Shown here: positions 17,665 through 26,627 of the stretch, piece after piece
How positions within the stretch are numbered: the first letter of the stretch is position 1
Layout of the letters: each line of letters starts with the position of its first letter
From: an uncultured Prevotella sp.
GTDB lineage: Bacteria; Bacteroidota; Bacteroidia; Bacteroidales; Bacteroidaceae
NCBI GenBank assembly: GCA_934230115.1
Contig: CAKQEI010000003.1
Location: forward strand, 1-63,825
Length of the DNA: 63,825 nt
Reading direction: 5' to 3'
Made by a program: the position numbers and the translations under genes
Notes under the pieces: model-generated
What the model was told of the DNA's origin: nothing
The model's database searches: none
The model's input: only the letters and a program-made list of their open reading frames with translations

Positions 17665-19200
17665 CTACTTGGCGTAAGCCACTGAGCGAGTCTCACGGAT
17701 AACGGTAATTTTAACCTGACCCGGATAAGTCATCTCAGTCTGAATCTTGTTGGCTATCTCGCCAGAGAGTTTCTCTGTCTCCTTGTCATCCATCTTGTCG
17801 GCACCAACGATAACACGAAGCTCGCGACCTGCCTGGATGGCATAAGTCTTTGTTACACCTGGATAAGACATTGCAATGGCCTCAAGATCGTTAAGACGCT
17901 TAATGTAAGCCTCTACAATCTCACGACGTGCACCAGGACGTGCACCAGAGATAGCATCACACACCTGTACGATAGGAGCAAGAAGAGTGTTCATCTCCAT
18001 CTCGTCATGGTGAGCACCTATAGCGTTGCAGATATCCGGTTTCTCCTTATACTTTTCAGCAATCTTGGCACCATAAAGTGCGTGTGGCAACTCGCTCTCC
18101 TCGTCAGGCACCTTACCTATATCGTGCAACAGTCCGGCACGCTTAGCTTTCTTCGGGTTCAAGCCCAACTCGGCAGCCATAACAGCGCAAAGGTTGGCTG
18201 TCTCGCGAGCATGTTGAAGCAAGTTCTGACCGTAAGAAGAACGATACTTCATCTTACCGATGATGCGTATAAGTTCAGGATGCAAACCATGTATACCAAG
18301 GTCGATGGCAGTGCGCTTACCTGTCTCAATAATCTCATTGTCGAGCTGTTTCTTAACCTTAGCCACAACCTCCTCGATGCGTGCAGGATGTATACGTCCG
18401 TCAGCTACAAGCTGATGCAAGGCAAGTCGGCAAACCTCACGGCGAACTGGGTCGAATGCAGAGATAACAATAGCTTCAGGAGTGTCGTCAACAACAATCT
18501 CCACGCCAGTTGCAGCCTCAAGAGCACGTATGTTTCTACCCTCACGACCGATGATACGTCCCTTCACCTCATCATTCTCGATATGGAACACGCTTACAGA
18601 ATTCTCAATAGCTGTCTCGGTAGCAACACGCTGTATTGTCTGAATGACAATCTTCTTAGCCTGAGTGTTGGCATTGAGCTTGGCATCGTCCATAATCTCG
18701 TTGATGTAAGAAGCAGCATCAGTGCGAGCCTCATCCTTAAGGCTTTCCACAAGGCGATTCTTGGCCTCTTCAGCACTAAGTCCTGAGAGTTCCTCAAGTT
18801 TCTCGCGCTCCTTAGTCTGCATCTTGTCAAGTTCCTCCTGCTTCAAGGCAATGAGTTTCTTCTCGTTATCGATGCGCTGCTGATTCTGCTCCACCTCCTG
18901 CTTGCGTCGTCCAAGTTCCTCTTGACGCTGGTTGAGCGAAATCTCACGCTGTTTGAGTCGGTTCTCGCTCTGCTGAATCTTCTGGTTGCGCTGTTGCACT
19001 TCCTTTTCGAGTTCCGACTTCTTGTTAAGGAATTTCTCCTTTACTTCAAGGAGTTTTTTCTCCTTTACAACATCAGCCTCCTTATTGGCGGCTGCAATCA
19101 TTTCATTATATTTCCCCTTTATTACATAGCGGAAAATAGTATAGCCAGCAGCTCCGCCCACGACGAGAGACACTATGGCAGTGATGATTATACCTAACAT
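17665..19200 (-). CDS. rny: Ribonuclease Y
   Basis: A 511-residue membrane-anchored endoribonuclease that starts mRNA decay. Seen: an N-terminal transmembrane helix ([20 protein letters not shown]), a long coiled coil (about 35-150, rich in E/K/Q), a KH RNA-binding domain with [15 protein letters not shown] at about 214-228, and an HD phosphohydrolase domain with AGLLHDIGK near residue 355. Length and domain order are typical. It is downstream of zapA on the same strand, 70 nt apart, with its own terminator. Confidence 0.97.
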   Translation of the reverse strand: MLGIIITAIVSLVVGGAAGYTIFRYVIKGKYNEMIAAANKEADVVKEKKLLEVKEKFLNKKSELEKEVQQRNQKIQQSENRLKQREISLNQRQEELGRRKQEVEQNQQRIDNEKKLIALKQEELDKMQTKEREKLEELSGLSAEEAKNRLVESLKDEARTDAASYINEIMDDAKLNANTQAKKIVIQTIQRVATETAIENSVSVFHIENDEVKGRIIGREGRNIRALEAATGVEIVVDDTPEAIVISAFDPVRREVCRLALHQLVADGRIHPARIEEVVAKVKKQLDNEIIETGKRTAIDLGIHGLHPELIRIIGKMKYRSSYGQNLLQHARETANLCAVMAAELGLNPKKAKRAGLLHDIGKVPDEESELPHALYGAKIAEKYKEKPDICNAIGAHHDEMEMNTLLAPIVQVCDAISGARPGARREIVEAYIKRLNDLEAIAMSYPGVTKTYAIQAGRELRVIVGADKMDDKETEKLSGEIANKIQTEMTYPGQVKITVIRETRSVAYAK

Positions 19201-19270
19201 TATTATATATATATTACATTATTAATACTAAGTGTTTATTTCTCCAACATTTATTTTATGATACCACGTC

Positions 19271-19582
19271 TCAGTGTTTGTCTCCCTTCAACGTGTCCTC
19301 AATCTCCGAGGTGAGCTTCGCAAGAATGTCGGCATAAGGTTTGGTGTCGTTGCGCGCCCGTTCCATCTCATATCTCAGCGCGATGTCGATAAGAGCCATA
19401 TAAAGAAGATCCTTCTTATTGTTCGGGCCCTTGTATCTCGACGCATAAGCGTTCATCGTGTTAGTTATGAGCGTAGCAGCATCCCTATAGAACGGTTCAT
19501 CCTCTGGACGAATGTTCACAGGAAACTCCGTGTCGTAGACATGAAGCCTTATTCTCAGTTTCTCTTGATTATCACCAGGCAT
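19271..19582 (-). CDS. zapA: Cell division protein ZapA
   Basis: A 103-residue protein matching the ZapA family: an N-terminal beta part (KLRIRLHVYDTEFPVNIRPEDEP) followed by a long helix (about 30-100). ZapA stabilises FtsZ filaments at the division ring. It is 12 nt downstream of the small coiled-coil gene at 19595, so the two are likely translated from one message. Confidence 0.88.
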   Translation of the reverse strand: MPGDNQEKLRIRLHVYDTEFPVNIRPEDEPFYRDAATLITNTMNAYASRYKGPNNKKDLLYMALIDIALRYEMERARNDTKPYADILAKLTSEIEDTLKGDKH

Positions 19583-19594
19583 TGTTCATTTCGT

Positions 19595-19891
19595 TTAATT
19601 GTCAGCGCTGAGAAGCGTAATACACTTGTCAACATCCCTTATGAGTTTGGCTATCCGCTTTTGTACCATAGCCATGTCGCCATCGGTAATTTCAAGCATA
19701 CGAGCCATCTTCAGACTATTGTAGTCGTTGCGCAGCTGCACTATTTGTGCCTCAAGCCTCCCGATATGATTCTTCTGCTCATTCACGGTAGCATTAAGCA
19801 CAGCATTCTGCTCACTCAGTTCATTATACTGAAGTATCATCTGCCTCACACGGGTTGTGAAAAGGTCGATAGATTTCTCGTCAGCTTCCAT
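19595..19891 (-). CDS. Small coiled-coil protein upstream of zapA
   Basis: A 98-residue, almost wholly helical protein; MILQYNELSEQNAVLNATVNEQ has clear heptads. It has no signal peptide and no catalytic motif. Because it sits directly before zapA, a division-ring role comparable to ZapB is a reasonable inference, but sequence alone does not show it. A TAATTTTG -7 element on the minus strand (19910-19917) leaves about 10-15 nt of leader. Confidence 0.75.
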   Translation of the reverse strand: MEADEKSIDLFTTRVRQMILQYNELSEQNAVLNATVNEQKNHIGRLEAQIVQLRNDYNSLKMARMLEITDGDMAMVQKRIAKLIRDVDKCITLLSADN

Positions 19892-19974
19892 TATGCTACA
19901 ATTTGTTTACAAAATTAACTTATTTCTGTGAACGGCACAAAAATATCAGCAGTTTTTTACCGCAACACTCGTTA

Positions 19975-20607
19975 TTATTTCTTCGCTGCGTCCTCGTCAG
20001 CAGCTTTAGGCTCCTTCTTAGCAAGCATCACCACCTGATAAACAAAGTCTGAAATCCACTTCTGCGAGAATCCGAGACGATGGTTATACTGGCGAATAGC
20101 CACTACGGCCTTGAGCACAGCAGGGTCGGTGTAGTCGTTCTTGCTGAATATTTCGCCTATGGTCTTCTCTGTCATCTTGTAGAGAGCACTCTTGAACATA
20201 GACGGCAGGCGCAACTTAAACTTCATAAGGTTGCCCATAAGCATCATAAGGTCCTGAGTGAATCCCTGGAACTGCACAAGATAAGTCTGCACATCCTGCA
20301 TCTTGCGGCAGTTCTTGCGAATGCTCTGGTCCACCTCTTTAAAGAAGTTGTCATCGGTGCCATAGATGTCCTTGAGCATCTTTCGGCAAGCGTTCTTCTC
20401 GCCGAGGCCGAGCTTGTTGTTTACAGTCTGCACATGAAGAGTCGACTTGAACACTCTCAAGTCGGGCAACATTGCAAGATTGGTAATACCAACGTTGGCA
20501 GCTATTGAAGCTTGAAAATAGACACGCACGAGCTGCATGTAGTCTTCCATACCGCCAGCCTTGTTATCTTCGTCTTTTTTTCCAAATAATCTTGATAAAA
20601 ATCCCAT
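19975..20607 (-). CDS. Conserved Bacteroidales protein of unknown function
   Basis: A 210-residue cytoplasmic protein, helix-rich and basic, starting MGFLSRLFGKKDEDNKAGG and ending in a charged tail (KKEPKAADEDAAKK). No domain was recognised. The amphipathic N-terminus with paired lysines (FLSRLFGKK) could touch the membrane. It precedes the zapA/rny genes on the same strand but has its own promoter at 20645. Confidence 0.7.
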   Translation of the reverse strand: MGFLSRLFGKKDEDNKAGGMEDYMQLVRVYFQASIAANVGITNLAMLPDLRVFKSTLHVQTVNNKLGLGEKNACRKMLKDIYGTDDNFFKEVDQSIRKNCRKMQDVQTYLVQFQGFTQDLMMLMGNLMKFKLRLPSMFKSALYKMTEKTIGEIFSKNDYTDPAVLKAVVAIRQYNHRLGFSQKWISDFVYQVVMLAKKEPKAADEDAAKK

Positions 20608-20644
20608 GTTTAAGTTTTGTTTAAATATTTTTCGCTATTTCATG

Positions 20645-20676
20645 CAAAATTACGAAAACTATTCCAAACTGGCAAA
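20645..20676 (-). promoter_or_regulatory. Promoter of the 210-residue protein gene
   Basis: Minus strand TTTG (20673-20676), 20-nt spacer, TAATTTTG followed by CA (20645-20652): full consensus, about 38 nt before the ATG. Confidence 0.7.
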
Positions 20677-20767
20677 AGTTTTTGCCCGATACGTCCAAAT
20701 AAATAATAAATACGCATATATGTAAATATTTTTATTTGCCATAGTGGTTTATTCCGACTTTTATTCG

Positions 20768-20775
20768 TAACTTTG
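20768..20775 (+). promoter_or_regulatory. -7 element of rfbA
   Basis: TAACTTTG on the plus strand, about 70 nt before the rfbA ATG. No good -33 element at the right distance. Confidence 0.5.
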
Positions 20776-20843
20776 TACGCATTTTATGCGCATTGTTAGT
20801 AAACAACGTAGAGTTTAACGAACATTCAACACATCCATAAGCT

Positions 20844-21731
20844 ATGAAAGGAATCGTTTTAGCCGGTGGTTCGGGTACACGTCTCTACCCTATCACAAAA
20901 GGAATAAGCAAGCAGCTTATCCCCATTTTCGACAAACCGATGATATACTATCCTATATCGGTACTAATGCTTGCCGACATCAGGGAGATACTCATCATCT
21001 CCACTCCTACCGACCTGCCCTCATTCAAGCGACTGCTTGGCGACGGTAGCGACTATGGAGTAAAGTTCGAATATGCCGAGCAGCCTTATCCCGGTGGATT
21101 GGCACAGGCATTTATCATTGGAGCCGATTTCCTTGGCGGCGACTCAGCCTGCCTTGTATTGGGCGACAATATATTCTATGGTGCTGGCTTCTCGCAGTTG
21201 CTGCATGAGAGTGTTGAGAATGTTGAGCGCGAGGGCAAGGCTACTGTCTTCGGCTATTACGTCAACGATCCTGAACGCTACGGCGTGGCAGAGTTCGACG
21301 CCAACGGCAACTGCCTTAGCATTGAGGAGAAACCAGAGAACCCAAAGAGCAACTATGCAGTAGTGGGACTCTACTTCTATCCCAACAGCGTGGTGGAAAT
21401 AGCCAACCACATAAAGCCAAGCAAGCGTGGAGAGCTTGAGATTACCACTGTCAATCAGGAATACCTGGCGCAGGGCAACCTCAAGGTGAAGACATTGCAA
21501 CGCGGATTCGCATGGCTTGATACAGGCACACACGACAGTCTGTCAGAGGCAAGTACCTTTATAGAGGTGATTGAGAAACGACAGGGTCTGAAGGTGGCTT
21601 GTCTTGAGGAGATTGCATTCAAAAAGGGCTGGATTGACAAGGAGCGACTGAAAGAGGTGGCACAGCCTATGAGCAAGAACAATTACGGCAAATACCTACT
21701 GCAGCTTGCCGAAAGCGAAACCGAGAAATAA
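20844..21731 (+). CDS. rfbA: Glucose-1-phosphate thymidylyltransferase
   Basis: A 295-residue nucleotidyltransferase making dTDP-glucose, the first step to dTDP-rhamnose and other deoxysugars for surface polysaccharide. Seen: the nucleotide-binding [20 protein letters not shown] at the N-terminus, the active-site region [17 protein letters not shown], and LGDNIFYG. Normal length. rfbB, rfbC and rfbD are not in the window; the next gene is a polysaccharide co-polymerase, so export-linked use of the sugar is likely. Confidence 0.96.
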   Translation: MKGIVLAGGSGTRLYPITKGISKQLIPIFDKPMIYYPISVLMLADIREILIISTPTDLPSFKRLLGDGSDYGVKFEYAEQPYPGGLAQAFIIGADFLGGDSACLVLGDNIFYGAGFSQLLHESVENVEREGKATVFGYYVNDPERYGVAEFDANGNCLSIEEKPENPKSNYAVVGLYFYPNSVVEIANHIKPSKRGELEITTVNQEYLAQGNLKVKTLQRGFAWLDTGTHDSLSEASTFIEVIEKRQGLKVACLEEIAFKKGWIDKERLKEVAQPMSKNNYGKYLLQLAESETEK

Positions 21732-21783
21732 AGACACAGAAACAAATATAATTTTATTGCACATATTATTGCACGAATAAACA

Positions 21784-24291
21784 ATGGAAGAAAACAAGAA
21801 AGCAGGATTGTACAGCGTCCAGCAAGAGAACGAAGCAGGATCTTCGTTCGACTTTAAAACGATCTACACAATGATCATTCTCAACTGGCAATGGCTCGTT
21901 CTGTCGCTTATCATCTGCCTTGGCTTGGCTGTGGTTTATCTTAGATATGCCACACCTATCTATCAGGCTGATGTAAAGTTGCTCATCAAGGACGACCCCA
22001 ACAGTTCGAGAAGCAGCGCAGCAGCTAAGAACCAGATGCTCATGTCTACCACACTCGGTATCATGAGTAACTCTGCCGGTATCGACAACGAGATGGTGAT
22101 TCTCGGTTCTAAGTCATTGGCAAGCGAGACAGTGAAAGACCTCAAGCTCTATGTGAGCTACTACATGTCGGCTCCTGTCAAGGACAAGATTGTCTACAAG
22201 ACACAGCCTATCAACATCGACCTTGACGCATACGGACAGGCCAACCTCAAGAAGCCTATCAAGTTGACCGTGGATTATGCCAAGGGTGAGTACCACATCA
22301 AGGGCGCCTACACCTACGTGCCTGATGACAACGAGAAGAAGCCGATTAAGTATACTATCGACCGCACGACCAAGACTCTGCCCTTCTCTATCCGCACAAG
22401 CGTTGGTACTATCTCCTTCAAGGCTAACCCTGGTCATATAATGCCTGAGGATCGCACCCTTACGGCTGTCATCGTGTCGCCTGATGATGCCGGTGCTGCT
22501 TATGCCAAGGCTATGTCGGTAAGCCAGACCTCTAAAACCACAACTATCGCAGAGATGGTTATCAATGATGCTGTGCCTGAGCGTGCAACCGACTACCTCA
22601 AGCAGCTCGTCGTTTGCTACAACCGTCAGGCAAACATCGACAAGAACGAGATTGCCATGCGTACAGAGCAGTTCATCAACACTCGTCTTGAGAAGATCAA
22701 CAACGAGCTTGGTGCTACAGAAGGCAATCTTGAGTCAACAAAACGCCGCTATGGCATCATAGATCCTAAGATCAACTCGGCTCAGACTGTTGCCAACTCT
22801 GACATGTACACACAGAAGCTTGTAGAAGCCAACACACAGATTGAGCTTCTCCGCAGCATCAACGAGTACATGAACGAGCCTGCCAACAAAAATCAGGCTT
22901 TGCCTTCAAACGTTGGTTTGAGCGACCCAGCAGCTTCGGCTCTCATTACAAAGTACAACGAGATTGCTATGGAGCGCAACCGCCTCTTGCGTAGCGCAAG
23001 CGAGACTTCTCCTTCTGTAACTCCGCTCACTGCACAGCTTGAAGACCTTGCCAACAGCATTCGCCGCGCAATGAGCCAGGCTCAGCGCAACACCGAGATA
23101 CAGCGCAACAACATTCAGCAGCAGTATAGCCTCTACAATGGTCAGATATCTTCAACTCCTGAGCAGGAGCGCATCCTCACTCAGATTGGTCGTCAGCAGG
23201 AGGTTAAGTCGGGTCTTTACCTTATGCTCTTGCAGAAGCGCGAGGAGAACTCTATCTCTCTTGCAGCCACAGCCGACAAGGGTAAGATTATCGACAATCC
23301 TTTGGTTAAGGGCAAGATAAGCCCTAAGGCTCCTATCATCTTGCTCATAGCATTGATTCTCGGCATTGCCTTGCCTATCGGTTTGGTTTACCTCGTTGAA
23401 ATGCTTCGCTACAAGATTGAGGGTCACGACGACGTTGAGAAGCTCACCAAGCTGCCTATCATCGGCGACGTTGCCATTGCAAGCTCTACAGCCAAGACCA
23501 AAGCCGACATCGTTGTGCATGAGAACACCAACAACGTTATGGAGGAGATTTTCCGCTCTATACGTTCGAATGTGCAGTTCATGCTCAAGGAGGGCGAGAA
23601 GGTCATCATGTTTACCTCTACCACATCTGGTGAGGGTAAGACATTTACCGCTGCCAACCTTGCTGTCAGCTTTGCTTTGCTTGGCAAGAAGGTTGTTCTC
23701 GTTGGTCTTGACATCCGTAAACCTCGACTTGCACAGCTCTTCGAGATTAACGACTTCAAGCATGGTATCACTCCACTGCTTATGCGTCAGAACCCAACCA
23801 AGGAGGATTTGAAGAGCCAGATTCTTAAGTCAGGCGTGAACAACAACCTCGACTTGCTCATGGCTGGTCCTATTCCTCCAAACCCTGCTGAGCTTGTCAA
23901 CAACAAGTCGCTCGACATTGTTATCGACCAACTCAAGGAGGAATACGACTATGTGTTCATCGATACTGCTCCTGTAGGTTTGGTGACAGATACTCTGCAG
24001 ATTGGCCGCATTGCCAACCTCACCATCTACATGTGTCGTGCCGACTACACAGCAAAGTCAAGCTTCGACCTCATCAACTCTCTCGCCAACGAGAAGAAGT
24101 TGCCTAATGTCAGCGTTGTCATCAACGGTATCGACATGTCGAAGAAGAAGTATGGTTACTCTTACGGCTACGGAAAGTATGGCAAGTATGGCAGATATGG
24201 CAAGTATGGTAAGTATGGTTCATACGGCACCTACGGTTCATATTCTGAAAGCCACTATGGCAACAAGAACGACGACTCTATCAAGAAGTAA
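21784..24291 (+). CDS. Wzc-type polysaccharide co-polymerase / tyrosine autokinase
   Basis: An 835-residue inner-membrane protein that controls polysaccharide chain length and export. Seen: an N-terminal Wzz domain with a transmembrane helix (WLVLSLIICLGLAVVYL, about 38-55), a periplasmic coiled region (about 280-500), and a second transmembrane helix (about 510-535). A CpsD/BY-kinase domain follows, with Walker A TSTTSGEGKTFTAANLA and Walker B-like YVFIDTAPVG. The last 50 residues hold a tyrosine cluster of 13 Tyr, mostly in KYG units, the expected autophosphorylation tail. It follows rfbA by 52 nt. Confidence 0.95.
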   Translation: MEENKKAGLYSVQQENEAGSSFDFKTIYTMIILNWQWLVLSLIICLGLAVVYLRYATPIYQADVKLLIKDDPNSSRSSAAAKNQMLMSTTLGIMSNSAGIDNEMVILGSKSLASETVKDLKLYVSYYMSAPVKDKIVYKTQPINIDLDAYGQANLKKPIKLTVDYAKGEYHIKGAYTYVPDDNEKKPIKYTIDRTTKTLPFSIRTSVGTISFKANPGHIMPEDRTLTAVIVSPDDAGAAYAKAMSVSQTSKTTTIAEMVINDAVPERATDYLKQLVVCYNRQANIDKNEIAMRTEQFINTRLEKINNELGATEGNLESTKRRYGIIDPKINSAQTVANSDMYTQKLVEANTQIELLRSINEYMNEPANKNQALPSNVGLSDPAASALITKYNEIAMERNRLLRSASETSPSVTPLTAQLEDLANSIRRAMSQAQRNTEIQRNNIQQQYSLYNGQISSTPEQERILTQIGRQQEVKSGLYLMLLQKREENSISLAATADKGKIIDNPLVKGKISPKAPIILLIALILGIALPIGLVYLVEMLRYKIEGHDDVEKLTKLPIIGDVAIASSTAKTKADIVVHENTNNVMEEIFRSIRSNVQFMLKEGEKVIMFTSTTSGEGKTFTAANLAVSFALLGKKVVLVGLDIRKPRLAQLFEINDFKHGITPLLMRQNPTKEDLKSQILKSGVNNNLDLLMAGPIPPNPAELVNNKSLDIVIDQLKEEYDYVFIDTAPVGLVTDTLQIGRIANLTIYMCRADYTAKSSFDLINSLANEKKLPNVSVVINGIDMSKKKYGYSYGYGKYGKYGRYGKYGKYGSYGTYGSYSESHYGNKNDDSIKK
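24151..24258 (+). repeat. 9-bp tandem repeat encoding the KYG tail
   Basis: Variants of AAGTATGGC, a 9-bp unit, are repeated in tandem and encode KYG/RYG/SYG triplets at the end of the tyrosine kinase. Copy-number change would keep the frame and alter the number of phosphorylatable tyrosines. Confidence 0.75.
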
Positions 24292-24346
24292 TAGTCGACG
24301 GGGAAGCCGGTATAAAAAACAAAACAAATAAAAAGTAAGATAATAT

Positions 24347-24775
24347 ATGGTTATAGCTGTTGATTTCGACGGAACAATAGTTGAACATAAATATCCAGCC
24401 ATCGGTGAGGAAATTCCTTTCGCCACCGAAACGCTGAAGATGCTTATCAAAGATCGTCATAAGCTTATCCTCTGGAGCGTGCGCGAAGGCAAGCTCCTTG
24501 AGGAGGCTGTAGAATGGTGCCGCAAACGCGGTGTAGAATTCTATGCTGTTAACAGGGACTATCCTGAGGAGACAATGCAGAACAACAACCATTTCTCACG
24601 CAAGCTTAAGGCCGACTACTTCATCGACGACCGCAACATCGGTGGTTTGCCCGACTGGGGACAGATTTATCAGATGGTTCACGACAACCTTTCATGGCAG
24701 GACGTGTTGCGTCAGCGTCAATTCGGCGACGAAGATGAAAAACCAAAGCGCAAGAAGAAATGGGGAATATTCTAA
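24347..24775 (+). CDS. Small HAD-superfamily hydrolase (BT0820-like)
   Basis: A 142-residue protein. The HAD nucleophile motif is at the very N-terminus (AVDFDGTIVEH, Asp6 and Asp8). Later motifs are LILWSVREG and YFIDDRNIGG, which supplies the metal-binding acidic pair. The tail is very basic (KPKRKKKWGIF). It is shorter than most HAD phosphatases and lacks a large cap domain. It follows the tyrosine kinase by 55 nt, so a link to polysaccharide synthesis is possible; the substrate is unknown. Confidence 0.8.
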   Translation: MVIAVDFDGTIVEHKYPAIGEEIPFATETLKMLIKDRHKLILWSVREGKLLEEAVEWCRKRGVEFYAVNRDYPEETMQNNNHFSRKLKADYFIDDRNIGGLPDWGQIYQMVHDNLSWQDVLRQRQFGDEDEKPKRKKKWGIF

Positions 24776-24811
24776 AAACAGTTTAGGATAAAGAACCAAT
24801 AATAAGAAATA

Positions 24812-24863
24812 AAAAAAATAGCATTTGACTGAAACAAGATGTTTGGTCGAATGCTATTTTTTT
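24812..24863. terminator. Terminator after the rfbA-kinase-HAD genes
   Basis: 18-bp arms (24812-24829 and 24846-24863; core AAAAAAATAGCATT) with one wobble, followed by a T-rich end. A/T tracts at both ends allow use from both directions, including for convergent fmt. Confidence 0.88.
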
Positions 24864-24922
24864 GTATATAATAAATCATCTGAGTTCGGTTCAAGCGACT
24901 GTTGTTCGAATCGAAATAAAGA

Positions 24923-25897
24923 TTATTCCACCTTGAAGTCGTCGGCATTCTTAAAGCCATTCAGGAAGTCGCGTGCAGCCATACGCTTCTTTCCTGCTGC
25001 TTGAAGCTCCACTATTTCAAGCCATTCGTCGGCAGTAGCCACAAACAGATGTCCATGCTCAGCCTTAAGAGTGCCTACTGTCTTATCGCAAGCATTGCCA
25101 GTCTTTGCAGTCTTAAACACCTTAAGAACCGACGGAGCAATACCACCATCATTCTTTGAAGTCAAAGTAGTCCAAGTTCCTGGATAGGGACTTAGTCCGC
25201 GCACAAAGTCATAAATCTTCTTGGCTGGCTGACCCCACTTAATTTCGCAGGTTTCCTTAAATATCTTCGGAGCAGGTTTAAGCTCAACATCCTCTGACTG
25301 CGGCTGCGAAGGCACATCACCATCAGTCTGCAGAACAAGGTCGACAGTGTCCTGACAAATGCCAGCACCAAGATTCATGAGTCCATCGTACACATACTCC
25401 ACATCAGCATCATCGGGAATAGGGAACTCACGCTGCATGATAATGCGACCAGTATCGATGTCATGGTCGAGGAAGAATGTGGTCACACCCGTCTTCTCCT
25501 CGCCATTGATTACTGCCCAATTGATAGGAGCAGCACCACGATACTGCGGCAGCAAAGCAGCATGAACATTAAATGTACCGAAGCGAGGCATAGCCCAAAC
25601 CACCTCTGGCAACATACGGAAAGCCACTACAGCCTGAAGGTCGGCATTGTACGAACGTAATTCTTCAATAAAGTCAGGATCCTTCATCTTCACAGGCTGC
25701 AATACTGGCAAACCATGCTCCAAGGCATACTCCTTGACAGCAGAGGCGCGAAGCACCGAACCATGACGGCCTACTGGTTTGTCAGGCTGCGTCACAACAG
25801 CCACCACATTATACCCATTCTCCACAAGGCGTTTCAGTGAGCCTACGGCAAACTCCGGAGTACCCATGAACACTATACGTAAATCTTTTTTATCCAT
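24923..25897 (-). CDS. fmt: Methionyl-tRNA formyltransferase
   Basis: A 324-residue enzyme that formylates initiator Met-tRNA using 10-formyl-THF. Seen: LRIVFMGTPEFAV at the N-terminus, the catalytic FNVHAALLPQYRGAAPINWA (Asn-His pair near 110) and the DHDIDTG region supplying the conserved Asp. A C-terminal OB-like domain starts at about 205. Typical length. A TACCTTTG -7 element (25950-25957, minus) lies about 50 nt upstream, divergent from the Sua5-type gene. Confidence 0.96.
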   Translation of the reverse strand: MDKKDLRIVFMGTPEFAVGSLKRLVENGYNVVAVVTQPDKPVGRHGSVLRASAVKEYALEHGLPVLQPVKMKDPDFIEELRSYNADLQAVVAFRMLPEVVWAMPRFGTFNVHAALLPQYRGAAPINWAVINGEEKTGVTTFFLDHDIDTGRIIMQREFPIPDDADVEYVYDGLMNLGAGICQDTVDLVLQTDGDVPSQPQSEDVELKPAPKIFKETCEIKWGQPAKKIYDFVRGLSPYPGTWTTLTSKNDGGIAPSVLKVFKTAKTGNACDKTVGTLKAEHGHLFVATADEWLEIVELQAAGKKRMAARDFLNGFKNADDFKVE

Positions 25898-26001
25898 ATC
25901 TTATATTGTTTTTGTTGATTCAACAACATTTGTTTTGTTGATTTAGCTACAAAGGTAGGAATTTTCAGCGTAACATTTGGCGTAATATGCATAAAAATCT
26001 G

Positions 26002-26009
26002 TAACTTTG
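26002..26009 (+). promoter_or_regulatory. -7 element of the Sua5/YrdC gene
   Basis: TAACTTTG on the plus strand, with TTTG at 25976-25979 (22-nt spacer), about 30 nt before the ATG at 26039. Confidence 0.6.
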
Positions 26010-26038
26010 CGTTCGGTATAAAATAAATATTCAGAAAA

Positions 26039-26608
26039 ATGACACTTAAAGAAGACATCAAAAACGCTATTGACACAATGCGCAAGGGTGGAGTGATACT
26101 CTACCCTACTGACACAGTATGGGGAATTGGCTGCGACGCTACCAACGCTGAGGCTGTAGCTAAGGTATACAAGATAAAACATCGTGACGACTCCAAGGCC
26201 CTCATCTGCCTTGCCGATTCTGTCGACCGCGTGCAACGCTATGTGCGCAATGTGCCCAATGTGGCATGGGATCTCATGGAACTTGCCGACAAGCCCACAA
26301 CCGTAATTCTGGATGGAGCCGTTAACCTCGCACCCAACCTTATTGCCGAGGACGGAAGCATAGGATTGCGCGTCACCAACGAGCCTTTCTCCAAAGAACT
26401 CTGTTTCCGTTTCCAGAAACCCATCGTTAGCACAAGCGCAAACATAAGCGGGGAACCTACCGCACAAAACTACTGCGACATCAACCCAGAGTTGCTTGAA
26501 GCAGTCGACTATGTATGCTGGACACGCCGCCAGGAACACAAGCCACACACACCGAGCAGCATTATAAAGCTGACCGAGGACGGACAGGTGACAATCATAA
26601 GAAAATAA
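26039..26608 (+). CDS. L-threonylcarbamoyladenylate synthase (Sua5/YrdC family)
   Basis: A 189-residue YrdC-domain protein. It should make threonylcarbamoyl-AMP from threonine, bicarbonate and ATP for the t6A37 modification of ANN-decoding tRNAs. Seen: GGVILYPTDTVWGIGCDATN, the KxR/SxN-type signature around IKHRDDSKALICLADS, and STSANISGEPT. It lacks the extra C-terminal Sua5 domain, so it is the short TsaC form. It probably shares a transcript with the ClC gene 20 nt downstream. Confidence 0.9.
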   Translation: MTLKEDIKNAIDTMRKGGVILYPTDTVWGIGCDATNAEAVAKVYKIKHRDDSKALICLADSVDRVQRYVRNVPNVAWDLMELADKPTTVILDGAVNLAPNLIAEDGSIGLRVTNEPFSKELCFRFQKPIVSTSANISGEPTAQNYCDINPELLEAVDYVCWTRRQEHKPHTPSSIIKLTEDGQVTIIRK

Positions 26609-26627
26609 GACAAGCAGACACAAGCAA

